From the NCBI GenBank assembly GCA_964347945.1, contig CAYGAW010000152.1, positions 1 through 31,481 of the forward strand: 31,481 nucleotides of DNA. The letters are read 5' to 3'. The position numbers and the translations under genes were made by a program. Below are positions 1 to 7,524 of the stretch, piece after piece; the stretch's first letter is position 1, and every line of letters begins with the position of its first letter. The notes beneath the pieces are model-generated. The model did no database searches and was not told where the DNA came from. It worked only from the letters and a program-made list of their open reading frames with translations. Origin of the DNA: CAYGAW01 sp964347945. GTDB taxonomy: Bacteria > Chloroflexota > Anaerolineae > UBA7937 > B3-Chlor.

Positions 1-1565
1 ATGACGTGACCTCGGGCGTTGCGGGACTCCAAAGCGGTCTCCGCGAAGATGGGGCAGCCCAGACGGCAGAATCCACATTGTATACACGCCAATATCTCAT
101 TGTCCACGTACGTGCCGTAGCTCTCCACCTCCTCGGGCTTGTCCAGGAGATCAGTGAAGGCGAAATAGTCGTAGATGTCCCCCACCATGTCATCCAGGCC
201 CATCTTTCCCGGGTTCAGGATGCCGTTGGGGTCGAGGGCTTCCTTGATGGTTCTCATGACGTCCTGGCCGACACCCAGTTCCTCGACTATGAAAGGAGAC
301 TTGGCCATGCCGGTGCCGTGCTCCGCGGTGAGGGTGCCATCAAGCTTGAGGGTCACGTCGATGAAGTCTTTGGCGATCTCCTTGGCCTTCTGCCAGTGTT
401 CTGGTTTCCTCGCGTCTAGCACAAGGACGGCATGGATATTGCCGTCTCCAACGTGGCCAAAACTGGCGATGCGGAAACCGTGCTTCTCGCCAACTCTCTG
501 AACTTCCTTGATCACGTCAGGTATCTTGCTGATGGGAACGCCGAAATCTTCGACCAACGGCATCAAACGCTCGCCCCTCGCCACCTTAGATAGGGCAGCC
601 ACCAGCCCCGACCGAGCGGCCCAGATCTTCGCCATCTCTGCAGCATCATCGGTCGCCTGCATACCAATCTGCTTGTGCTGGTCTGCAATCTCGCCAATCC
701 GTTCCAATTGCTCCTGCACCGTGGCCTTCTCACCATCCACCTGGATGAAGAGCATGCAGCCAACTTCATCGGGGATCTCCAGACCCATGACCTCTTTGAC
801 TACACCCAGCGATACGCTATCCAGGACTTCACATTTCGAGAGGGGAATACCCTGGGTCAGGATTTCGGTTACCGTGTCACCTGCATCCTCCAAGGTCTTG
901 AACCTGATCGTAGCGAAGGCCACATATTCGGGCATGGGGAGGATTCTGGCTGTGATCTCGGTGACCACACCCAGCGCTCCCTCGGAGCCGATAAAGACAT
1001 GTGTCAGATCGAAACCTGAGGAGCTCTTAGGGACCGTGGTTCCTGTCCTCAACACCCGGCCGTCCGCCAGCACCACCTCGAGGCCCATAATCCATTCTTT
1101 GGTGCCGCCGTACTTCACCGCCCGCTCCCCGCTGGCGTTGGTAGCCACCGTGCCCCCAATGGAGGCCAGAACCCCGCTGCTAGGGTCCGGCGGATAGAAA
1201 TGAGTGGGAGCCAACGCCGCGTTCAACGCGGCCAGGATCACGCCTGGCTCCACCACTACGTATCCGTCCTCCCGATTGATCTCCTTTATCTTGTTCATCT
1301 TGGACAGGTCGAGGACGATGCCCCCTGTAGGAGCCAGCACGGCTCCCGTCACACTGGTCCCAGAGCCTCTGGGGATCACCGGGATCCTGTGACTATTGGC
1401 CAGGGCCATGATCTTCGATACCTGATCTGTTGAATGCACGAAGACGATGGCCTCGGGAATACCCACGTGAACCGACATATCGCGCGAGTAGGCCATCAAC
1501 TCGACCTCGTCGGCCCTCGCATTCTCTTCACCGACGATGTCCTGCAACTCTTTGATGTAGTCCAC
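1..1565 (-). CDS. FAD-linked oxidase (GlcD type) fused to a 4Fe-4S domain, 3' end beyond window
   Basis: Oxidises a 2-hydroxy acid (glycolate, D-lactate or similar) with FAD and probably passes electrons through Fe-S clusters; the true substrate is not visible. About 521 residues are present and the gene continues past the left edge. The N-terminal half has the FAD_binding_4 signature (PRGSGTSVTGAVLAP and IGGTVATNASGERAVKYGG). The middle carries the FAD-oxidase C-domain motifs GHVGDGNIH and TAEHGTGMAKSPF. Near the edge a Cys cluster C494-x2-C497-x2-C500-x3-C504 (CIQCGFCRLGCP) begins a ferredoxin-like domain, as in GlcD-GlcF fusions. I chose the GTG start at 1565 because AAGGAGG lies 7 nt upstream; an in-frame TTG one codon earlier sits too close to it. 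It follows the SDR gene by 29 bp and is probably co-transcribed with it and the ligase. The family call is firm; the role in aromatic catabolism is inferred from location only. Confidence 0.88.
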   Translation of the reverse strand, partial: MDYIKELQDIVGEENARADEVELMAYSRDMSVHVGIPEAIVFVHSTDQVSKIMALANSHRIPVIPRGSGTSVTGAVLAPTGGIVLDLSKMNKIKEINREDGYVVVEPGVILAALNAALAPTHFYPPDPSSGVLASIGGTVATNASGERAVKYGGTKEWIMGLEVVLADGRVLRTGTTVPKSSSGFDLTHVFIGSEGALGVVTEITARILPMPEYVAFATIRFKTLEDAGDTVTEILTQGIPLSKCEVLDSVSLGVVKEVMGLEIPDEVGCMLFIQVDGEKATVQEQLERIGEIADQHKQIGMQATDDAAEMAKIWAARSGLVAALSKVARGERLMPLVEDFGVPISKIPDVIKEVQRVGEKHGFRIASFGHVGDGNIHAVLVLDARKPEHWQKAKEIAKDFIDVTLKLDGTLTAEHGTGMAKSPFIVEELGVGQDVMRTIKEALDPNGILNPGKMGLDDMVGDIYDYFAFTDLLDKPEEVESYGTYVDNEILACIQCGFCRLGCPIFAETALESRNARGHV

Positions 1566-1594
1566 CAAGTTGCCTCCTTAGCTCTTGGGAAAGG

Positions 1595-2371
1595 TCACGT
1601 GGCAAGATAGCCGCCGTCCACATAGATAGAGTGGCCGGTGATGAAGTCGGACGCTGCAGAAGCCAAGAAAAGAACCGCCCCCACTATCTCCTCGGGTTCA
1701 GCCACCCGGCCCTTGGGGACGGCGCTCAGATATCCTTCGGCGCGCACCGCATCAGTCCATAGGGGCTTGCTGAAGTCCGTTCGGGTCAAGCCAGGCCCCA
1801 CAGCGTTGACACTGATGTTGTGCTGCGCCCATTCGGCGGCCATGCACATGGTCAACATCTTCAGGGCCGCCTTGCTCGCATGGTACACACCCAGGCCAAC
1901 ACCTCCTCGTTCAGCCCCTACGGTGGTGATGTTGATGATTCTTCCTCCTCCTTGGTCGATCATCCTCTCTGCAACAGTGCGACTCAGGAGGAATGCTCCC
2001 TTGCAATTGGTGTCGAATATCCTATCCCAGACCTTCTCCTTGAAGCCCAGAAGAGGTGCTATGTAGCTTGTGGCTGCGTTGTTGACCAGGATGTCTATCC
2101 TGCCAAACTCGTGGATGGTGGTCTCGACAAGAACCTCGATCTGCTCGGTGGAAGTGATATCGGTGACGACCGCTAACGCCCTGGCTCCCGTGCCACGGAT
2201 CTCTTCGGCCACCGCTTCTATCTCAGCCTCAGTGCGGCTTGCCACGACCACAGCGGCGCCTGCCTCGGCCAGCCCCATAGCGATCGCCCTGCCGATCCCC
2301 TTGCCACCGCCGGTGACGATCGCGACGGTCCCGCTCAGCTCGTATTCCACGCCAGTGCTCACGTTCCTCAC
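1595..2371 (-). CDS. short-chain dehydrogenase/reductase (SDR) with Thr in place of the catalytic Ser
   Basis: NAD(P)-dependent oxidoreductase of the classical SDR family, 258 residues if the GTG at 2371 is used. It shows the cofactor motif TGGGKGIG (20-27), the NNAA motif (97-100), N122, the active-site YHASK (Y163, K167) and the C-terminal FITGHSIYVDGG. The residue 13 before the tyrosine is Thr150 (INITTVGAE), where most active SDRs have Ser. Thr can keep activity in some enzymes, so loss of function is not implied. The start is uncertain: GTG codons at 2371, 2362 and 2353 are all in frame, none with a well-placed ribosome site, and family comparison favours a start close to EYELSGTVAIVTGG. 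It lies between the acyl-CoA ligase and the FAD oxidase on the same strand, so a hydroxyacyl-CoA or cyclic alcohol intermediate is a reasonable but unproven substrate. Confidence 0.88.
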   Translation of the reverse strand: MRNVSTGVEYELSGTVAIVTGGGKGIGRAIAMGLAEAGAAVVVASRTEAEIEAVAEEIRGTGARALAVVTDITSTEQIEVLVETTIHEFGRIDILVNNAATSYIAPLLGFKEKVWDRIFDTNCKGAFLLSRTVAERMIDQGGGRIINITTVGAERGGVGLGVYHASKAALKMLTMCMAAEWAQHNISVNAVGPGLTRTDFSKPLWTDAVRAEGYLSAVPKGRVAEPEEIVGAVLFLASAASDFITGHSIYVDGGYLAT

Positions 2372-2473
2372 GAAGACATCTACGACCTCGGTATGAGGTA
2401 TCCCTCACCCTATCAGCAGGAACGCTGGACTACTGACTCAAGTTGGGAATCTGCTTCTGGCGATTCCTGCTAC

Positions 2474-4051
2474 CTACTCCAGGTACCGCTCCCTCAGCCT
2501 GCGGTGCACAATCTTGCCAGTGGGCGTACGGGGCATCTCTTCGGGCTTGATGACGTCCACGCTCTTAGGTCTTCGATAGCCGGCGAGCTTCCCCTTAGTA
2601 AACTCGACAATCTCTTTCTCCGTCGGGGCAGTGTCTGGGTCCTTGGGGATGACCACCGCCTTGACTGCCTCACCCCATTTCTCGTCGGGGACACCGATAA
2701 CGGCCACATCCAGCACGCCAGGGTGAGAGGCCACCACCGACTCCACGTCGGAGGGATACACTTTCTCTCCGCCTGTGATGATCATGTTGTCCTTGCGGTC
2801 TACGATGTAGAAGTAGCCATCCTCGTCCTGTTTGGCCATGTCCCCAGCGCTGAAGTACTCCCCACGGAAGGAGCTAGCTGTCTTCTCCGGCATCTTCCAG
2901 TACTCGTCGAACATCATAGGCCCGCGGGAGTACAGTTCGCCGACCTCGCCTTGAGGAACGGGATTCCCGTCCTCATCCAGGAGCTTGATCAAGTCTGTTC
3001 CTGCGCATTCCTTGCCAATGGACCCCAGCTTGGTCAGTTGCTCGTGCGGCTTGAGCAGAGTCACCAAGCCAGCCTCCGTCGAACCGTAAGCCTCGAAAAG
3101 TTCAGCGTTGGGGAACATCTCCATGATGCCCAGCTTAGTTTCCTTGCGGGCTGGCGCGGAGGAGATCAGCAACTGGCGCACAGAAGTGAGATCGTACTTG
3201 GTCCGCACCTCCTCGGGGAGGTTCAACATCATAATGTAGTGAGTCGGAACCAAAGAGGTGTAGGTTATCTTCTCCCTCTCTATGACCTGGAGAAGCTCCT
3301 CCGGATCGTAGTGTCTTGCCCGGTGGATGTACACTCCCCCGCCGATGTAGGTGAACACGAACGAATAGAAGGTGGAGTTCACGTGGCACAGCGGCATCAC
3401 GATCATCCCGATGTCGTCGGGACGGTACCCAAAATCAACCTCATTGATCAGGTAGAAAGCAGTGTAGGATTCGTGGGACCTGGTGACACCCTTGGGTCTC
3501 CCTGTGGTGCCCGAGGTGTAGAGGTGGATCCAGGTGTCCTTGGGATCAACCTCTATGTCGGGCTCTCCTGGCGAGGCGTCAGCGATGATCTTCTCGTAGT
3601 TCAGGTACCCATCGGGGGTCTTTCCTTCTTCGCCGATGAAGATGAACTTGTCGGTTCCGACAAGTTCAAATCCGTCTCTGACCTTGCCGACCTCGTCCAC
3701 GAACTCCTCGCTACAGATGAAGGCCTTGGATTCGGAGTTGTTGACCGCATACTCGATCTCCGGTCCCACCCACCTGAAGTTGATGGGAACGATGACCAGG
3801 CCCGCCTTGGCACCAGCCAGGTAGATGTCCATGTACTCCATCACGTTGTAGAGCAGCACGGAGATCCTGTCACCTTTCTTGAGGCCCATGTCCATCCAGG
3901 CATTGGCCAGGCGACAGCTCTTCTCATTGTACTCCTTGAAGGACAGCTCATTGAAGCCATCATTCACCGCCAGCCCCTTCACGGCCATCTTGTCGGCAAA
4001 CTTGATGGCATTGACCCTCATAATCTCGCCCACGTTCAACCAGACCGCCAT
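2474..4051 (-). CDS. AMP-forming acyl-CoA synthetase (carboxylic acid-CoA ligase)
   Basis: Activates a carboxylic acid to its CoA thioester with ATP, via an acyl-adenylate. The 525 residues are full length for the ANL superfamily. Visible core motifs are the P-loop YTSGTTGRPKG (178-188), EAYGSTEAG (320-328), GDMAKQDEDGYFYIVDRKD (403-421) with the conserved Asp and Arg, the hinge-region MIITGGEKVYP, and the C-terminal catalytic Lys513 in RTPTGKIVHRRL. The ATG at 4051 has GGAGGAG just upstream, and a TTGACA-N17-TAGAAT promoter lies 57-85 bp upstream. It looks more like the FadD/medium-chain and cyclohexanecarboxylate-type ligases than a classical benzoate-CoA ligase, but substrate cannot be read from sequence alone. 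Being next to oah and dch, an aromatic or alicyclic acid is the leading guess. Confidence 0.9.
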   Translation of the reverse strand: MAVWLNVGEIMRVNAIKFADKMAVKGLAVNDGFNELSFKEYNEKSCRLANAWMDMGLKKGDRISVLLYNVMEYMDIYLAGAKAGLVIVPINFRWVGPEIEYAVNNSESKAFICSEEFVDEVGKVRDGFELVGTDKFIFIGEEGKTPDGYLNYEKIIADASPGEPDIEVDPKDTWIHLYTSGTTGRPKGVTRSHESYTAFYLINEVDFGYRPDDIGMIVMPLCHVNSTFYSFVFTYIGGGVYIHRARHYDPEELLQVIEREKITYTSLVPTHYIMMLNLPEEVRTKYDLTSVRQLLISSAPARKETKLGIMEMFPNAELFEAYGSTEAGLVTLLKPHEQLTKLGSIGKECAGTDLIKLLDEDGNPVPQGEVGELYSRGPMMFDEYWKMPEKTASSFRGEYFSAGDMAKQDEDGYFYIVDRKDNMIITGGEKVYPSDVESVVASHPGVLDVAVIGVPDEKWGEAVKAVVIPKDPDTAPTEKEIVEFTKGKLAGYRRPKSVDVIKPEEMPRTPTGKIVHRRLRERYLE

Positions 4052-4107
4052 CGCGCTCCTCCTTCCCTGTTACTCAAGCTCTTCACTTCCCCACACCAGA
4101 CAAAACT

Positions 4108-4136
4108 ATTCTAGCACCGCGGTTCGGCTCTGTCAA
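4108..4136 (-). promoter_or_regulatory. sigma-70 type promoter of the ligase gene
   Basis: On the minus strand TTGACA (4136-4131) is followed after exactly 17 nt by TAGAAT (4113-4108). The predicted start is near 4101, giving a leader of about 50 nt that contains the ribosome site of the ligase gene. The spacer holds an 8-bp palindrome, ACCGCGGT (4116-4123), which could be chance. Confidence 0.8.
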
Positions 4137-4439
4137 GAAATCTCGCGACAAATACCGCGCCACTTGATGCAATCGCTCCCAAACCACAGCACAATCACGA
4201 GGAACCCAACAGCAAACCAGCTTTACCAGAAGCCCTCTGGCCTCGACTTTATGACCATCTTTGGAGTACCCACCGCCAACAGCGGAAACTCCTTACAGTT
4301 GACGACAAACCAGGGATGCTGATAGTTCGCACCCACGCTCGACGATGTGAACTACTCAGACCCACATAGCACCTTGCTGAACGTCGATACGTCCGCTACT
4401 CGCAGTCTGCCACAGAATGCGAGGTTCTTACACGAGATC
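4137..4439. other. gene-poor gap between oah and the ligase promoter
   Basis: About 300 bp, visibly more AT-rich than the flanking genes. I see no convincing gene, RNA or terminator. The only coding-like stretch is a 37-codon minus-strand frame listed separately. Confidence 0.6.
4223..4336 (-). pseudogene. possible short relic ORF, 37 codons
   Basis: A minus-strand frame from a GTG at 4336 to a TAA at 4225-4223 reads smoothly as a protein tail (it includes FVVNCKEFPLLAVGTPKM, then a basic stretch ending in a Trp). By hand count about 26 of 37 third codon positions are G or C, although the surrounding gap is AT-rich. There is no upstream ribosome site, and a TAG stop lies eight codons before the GTG. 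It may be the remnant of the 3' end of a lost gene, or chance. I do not recognise the family. Confidence 0.2.
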
Positions 4440-5582
4440 CTACCCCTCCTGAGGTTTGGCCAGGACCTCGGCGAAGAACTTGTCGTCCACCAGCCGAGCC
4501 TCGTCGAGTAGCTGCCGGTACCTGATGAAGTCTATGGTGTCCTTGCCTGTGATCTTCTTGGTATTGAAGGCGTGGAAGCCCAGGAAGGCCTCGCTGGACA
4601 TGTTCGCCGCCAGCCAGTGCCGGTAGTAGAGCTTGCCCTGATCCCAGAAGAACTTCTTCTTAGCCCTGATAGAATCAATGGACATCTGGAGGCAGTTGGG
4701 GAACAGGTTGGTGAAGGTCCAGAGCATCTTGTCTACTTCCTTGTCCAGGAGCTCGAAATCGGCTGGCGTGTTGTAGACGAAGTTTCTGGCTTCCTTCAAC
4801 TCATCCCCAGTCTTGAACTCGCCGTAGACGATCTCGCCATCCCTCACGTACTCGTCGGTGATGACCTGGGGATTCCTCACCCAGTTGCCGTCCTTGTCCT
4901 TCAGCACGGGAACGACCTTGCTGAGGTATCCCTTGCGGAACATCTTATAAGCACTCCATAGTTCGCAGGAGATGCAGTTCCACATGGCGTCCTCCATGCT
5001 GAGGGCCCAGGGCAGGAAGTCGGAAGAGCCGCCAACCGGGGCGGAGCCGTGTCTGGGACCAGCCTGGCCGTACACCGCTGTGTCAGAAGAGATCACCAAA
5101 TCACAGGCCCCACCTATCTCCTGACCTCCGGCGACTCTCATCCCGTTGGCCCGACAGATGACCGGTTTCTTGCAGTCGAGAATGCTGTCCACCATGCCGT
5201 TGAAGAGATCCATATACAGAGCGTATTCGGTGGGCCTCCCGCCGTAGTACTCTGCGTACTCTTTGGTGTTTCCACCGGTGCACCAGGCTCTGTCGCCCAC
5301 ACCGGTGAAGACCACCGCCACGACGCTGCTGTCAGCCGCGGCGTTGGTCATCCCAGATATTACGCCCTTCACCATCTCCGTCGTGTAGGAATTGTACTGC
5401 CGGGGATTGTTGAGCCAGATCCAGGCACTGTACAGTCCCTCTACAGAGTTACCCTTGGGATCAAAGATCGGCTTCTTCTCGTATACTACACACGGCGGTT
5501 CATCGAAAGTGCCGAAGTGCTCATCGCCCCAAAGGGCATGATCCTTCTTCTCATCATCCCTTGGTAGCCACTCTACTGCCAT
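4440..5582 (-). CDS. oah: 6-oxocyclohex-1-ene-1-carbonyl-CoA hydrolase (ring-opening)
   Basis: Hydrolytically opens the alicyclic ring of 6-oxocyclohex-1-ene-1-carbonyl-CoA to 3-hydroxypimeloyl-CoA in the anaerobic benzoyl-CoA pathway; a crotonase-fold cytoplasmic enzyme also called BamA. The 380 residues match the usual length of this family, far longer than ordinary crotonases (about 260). Diagnostic stretches recalled from the family are present: AWCTGGNTKEYAEYYGGRP (99-117), AGGQEIGGACDL (151-162), YGQAGPRHGSAPVGGSSDFL (171-190) and PWALSMEDAMWNC (191-203). The ATG at 5582 follows AAGGAAAGGAGAAGACGGAA. It is transcribed separately from the upstream crotonase operon by a perfect consensus promoter about 165 bp upstream. 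This gene is the standard marker for anaerobic aromatic degraders, so it anchors the reading of the whole cluster. Confidence 0.93.
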   Translation of the reverse strand: MAVEWLPRDDEKKDHALWGDEHFGTFDEPPCVVYEKKPIFDPKGNSVEGLYSAWIWLNNPRQYNSYTTEMVKGVISGMTNAAADSSVVAVVFTGVGDRAWCTGGNTKEYAEYYGGRPTEYALYMDLFNGMVDSILDCKKPVICRANGMRVAGGQEIGGACDLVISSDTAVYGQAGPRHGSAPVGGSSDFLPWALSMEDAMWNCISCELWSAYKMFRKGYLSKVVPVLKDKDGNWVRNPQVITDEYVRDGEIVYGEFKTGDELKEARNFVYNTPADFELLDKEVDKMLWTFTNLFPNCLQMSIDSIRAKKKFFWDQGKLYYRHWLAANMSSEAFLGFHAFNTKKITGKDTIDFIRYRQLLDEARLVDDKFFAEVLAKPQEG

Positions 5583-5703
5583 TTCCGTCTTCTCCTTTCC
5601 TTATGGAATCCTCGTACAGCATTCCGCCCCCTGGGGAGGGTAATTCGAGGATGTCGAGGTATGGACTGCGCGAGGTCTGTGGTTGACGCCAAGAGTGGGA
5701 AAG

Positions 5704-5721
5704 TATGTCACTCGAGACATA
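5704..5721. promoter_or_regulatory. candidate operator, 18-bp inverted repeat
   Basis: TATGTC-N6-GACATA is a perfect 6+6 inverted repeat centred about 30 bp downstream of the predicted oah transcription start. Size and place suit a dimeric repressor (TetR, GntR or MarR class), but no regulator gene is in the window, so this is inference. Confidence 0.45.
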
Positions 5722-5747
5722 TGCCGCTCATTGCGCGCCACACATCC

Positions 5748-5776
5748 ATTATAACACGCTTTCCACAACTTGTCAA
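5748..5776 (-). promoter_or_regulatory. perfect-consensus sigma-70 promoter of oah
   Basis: On the minus strand TTGACA (5776-5771) and TATAAT (5753-5748) are separated by exactly 17 nt: both hexamers and the spacing are full consensus. The predicted start is near 5741, leaving a 159-nt leader before the oah ATG. The -35 box begins only 21 bp past the stop of the upstream crotonase gene. Confidence 0.88.
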
Positions 5777-5796
5777 GGTCGAAGCGAGAATAGAGT

Positions 5797-6582
5797 CTAC
5801 CTCCCTTTGAAGACCGGTTCCCGTTTCTCCAGAAAAGCGGATGTACCTTCCTGGTAATCCTCGGTGGTGGACTGAGCCCCGAATTCCAGGGACTCTATGC
5901 GGAGCCCCCTTTCCAGATCCACCTCGAGTCCCAGGTTGATGGCTTCCTTGCAGGCAGCCAGCGTAAGTGGCGGTTTCGCAGCCAGCTTCTTGGCCAGCGC
6001 CTTAGCCTCATCCATCAACTCGGCCAAAGGCACGACCTTTTGCACCAGACCGATGCGCAGGGCCTCCTCCGTGTCTATCATGTCGCCCGTGAAGATGAGC
6101 AACTTTGCCATCCCCTTGCCAACTATGCGCGGCAGGCGCTGGGTACCGCCGTAGCCGGGGTTTAGGCCCAGATTTATTTCAGGTTGCCCCAGCCTGGCGG
6201 TGTCCGCAGCGATCCGGATGTCACAGGCCATGGCCAGTTCCAACCCTCCCCCCAGCGCATAGCCGTTGATGGCTGCGATGACCGGCTTTGGCAGGTACTC
6301 GACCTTCAGAGTCATCGCTTGTCCACGGCGAGAATTCGCTGCCGCTTGTTGCGAGGACTCCAATGCCTGGAGCATGCCGACATCCGCACCCGAAATGAAC
6401 GCCTTCTCGCCTGCGCCCGTGATGATGATGGCCCGCACATCATGGTCAGCCTCCAACTCATCCAGGGCGCCACCGAGCTCCGCCACAACCTGGTCGTTGA
6501 GAGCGTTGTACTTGTCAGGCCGGTTGATGGTGATGATCGCTACGTTGTCCTCGCGCTCTACTAAGATAAGCTCGTACCGCAT
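5797..6582 (-). CDS. enoyl-CoA hydratase (crotonase)
   Basis: Hydrates trans-2-enoyl-CoA to 3-hydroxyacyl-CoA. The 261 residues are standard crotonase length. The oxyanion-hole segment ISGADVGML (63-71) and both catalytic glutamates are present: E115 in GGGLELAMACDI and E135 in LGQPEINLGL, followed by NPGYGGTQRLPR, the arrangement of true short-chain hydratases. The ATG at 6582 has GGAGGTG 6 nt upstream. It is the last gene of the leftward run, 62 bp after the 3-hydroxyacyl-CoA dehydrogenase. The pair suits beta-oxidation of pimeloyl-, glutaryl/crotonyl- or butyryl-level intermediates that follow ring opening. The exact chain length is not decidable here. Confidence 0.9.
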   Translation of the reverse strand: MRYELILVEREDNVAIITINRPDKYNALNDQVVAELGGALDELEADHDVRAIIITGAGEKAFISGADVGMLQALESSQQAAANSRRGQAMTLKVEYLPKPVIAAINGYALGGGLELAMACDIRIAADTARLGQPEINLGLNPGYGGTQRLPRIVGKGMAKLLIFTGDMIDTEEALRIGLVQKVVPLAELMDEAKALAKKLAAKPPLTLAACKEAINLGLEVDLERGLRIESLEFGAQSTTEDYQEGTSAFLEKREPVFKGR

Positions 6583-6644
6583 AGACTACACCTCCTCACT
6601 CCAGTTCTCCACAGACTGCACGGTATTGGCACCGAGGCGCGCGC

Positions 6645-7499
6645 TCACTTGTACTCGCCGTAGAAACCCTTCCCGGACTTGCGGCCAAGAATTCCAGCTG
6701 AAACCATTCGCCTGAGCAGGACCGGAGCCGCATACGTCTCGTCCTTGAACTCGTTGAACATATTGTCGGCGATGAATAGAGTTGTGTCACCGCCGAGGAT
6801 GTCCAGCAGACGGAAGGGCCCCATGGGATGGTTCAGCCCCAGCTCAATGGCCGTATCTATGTCCTCCACGCTCGCCAAGCCCGACTCGTAGCACCGGATA
6901 GCATTGAGGAGATACGGTATGAGCAACCGGTTGACGATGAACCCCGGCGTGTCCTTGGCCATCACCACCGTCTTGCCCAGCGACTCGGAGAACTCCCTCA
7001 GAGTTCGGACCGTCTCATCGCTGGTGACGATGGTCTTGACTATCTCCACCAACCGCATCACAGGCACAGGGTTGAAGAAGTGCAAGCCAGCCACCTTGTC
7101 CATGCGACTGGTGACCGCCGCCATCTCGGTAATGGTCATGGATGAGGTATTGCTGGTCAACAGTGCGTGGGGAGGGCAAATCTCATCGAGCTGCTTGAAC
7201 ATCTCCTTCTTCAGATCCAGGTTCTCGATGATGGCCTCCACGATCAGGTCGCAGTCCTTGAAATCCTTGGGGTCGGTCGTGCCACGGATGCGCCCCATGA
7301 CCTCATCCTTCTGCTCGGCCGTCATCTTCTCCTTCTGCACGGCCCTGCCCAGGAAGTGGTCGACGGTGCCGATGCCTTTTTGCAGCAGTTCATCGTTGAT
7401 CTCCGAGACCACGACCTGATAGCCCGACTGGGCCGAAACCTGGACGATTCCAGCGCCCATGATGCCGGCACCCACAACACCAACTGTCTTGATCTCCAC
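6645..7499 (-). CDS. hbd: 3-hydroxyacyl-CoA (3-hydroxybutyryl-CoA-type) dehydrogenase
   Basis: NAD(P)-dependent oxidation of 3-hydroxyacyl-CoA to 3-oxoacyl-CoA. The 284 residues equal the length of stand-alone Hbd/FadB2 enzymes. Rossmann motif VGVVGAGIMGAGI (6-18); substrate segment SNTSSMTITEMA (116-127); catalytic His140 in GLHFFNPVP and Glu152 in LVEIV; C-terminal domain from KDTPGFIVNRLL, with the typical LGLNHPMGPFRLLD. The GTG at 7499 is supported by AAAGGAGGT 7 nt upstream. In this cluster the likely job is oxidation of 3-hydroxypimeloyl-CoA, the product of oah, and/or 3-hydroxybutyryl-CoA later in the route; that assignment is inference. Confidence 0.92.
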   Translation of the reverse strand: MEIKTVGVVGAGIMGAGIVQVSAQSGYQVVVSEINDELLQKGIGTVDHFLGRAVQKEKMTAEQKDEVMGRIRGTTDPKDFKDCDLIVEAIIENLDLKKEMFKQLDEICPPHALLTSNTSSMTITEMAAVTSRMDKVAGLHFFNPVPVMRLVEIVKTIVTSDETVRTLREFSESLGKTVVMAKDTPGFIVNRLLIPYLLNAIRCYESGLASVEDIDTAIELGLNHPMGPFRLLDILGGDTTLFIADNMFNEFKDETYAAPVLLRRMVSAGILGRKSGKGFYGEYK

Positions 7500-7524
7500 T
7501 CTACTTACCTCCTTTTGAGTATTC

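Noticed and set aside
2393..4114. 573-codon open frame on the plus strand antisense to the acyl-CoA ligase
   Set aside because: It mirrors the ligase gene, whose motifs are complete on the minus strand. The plus frame has His/Val/Leu-rich, motif-free composition and spans the ligase promoter, so it is a GC-rich codon shadow.
5797..7499. Crotonase plus hbd as a butyrate-forming cluster
   Set aside because: No thiolase, butyryl-CoA dehydrogenase or etf genes are nearby, and dch and oah flank the pair, so the aromatic route explains them better.
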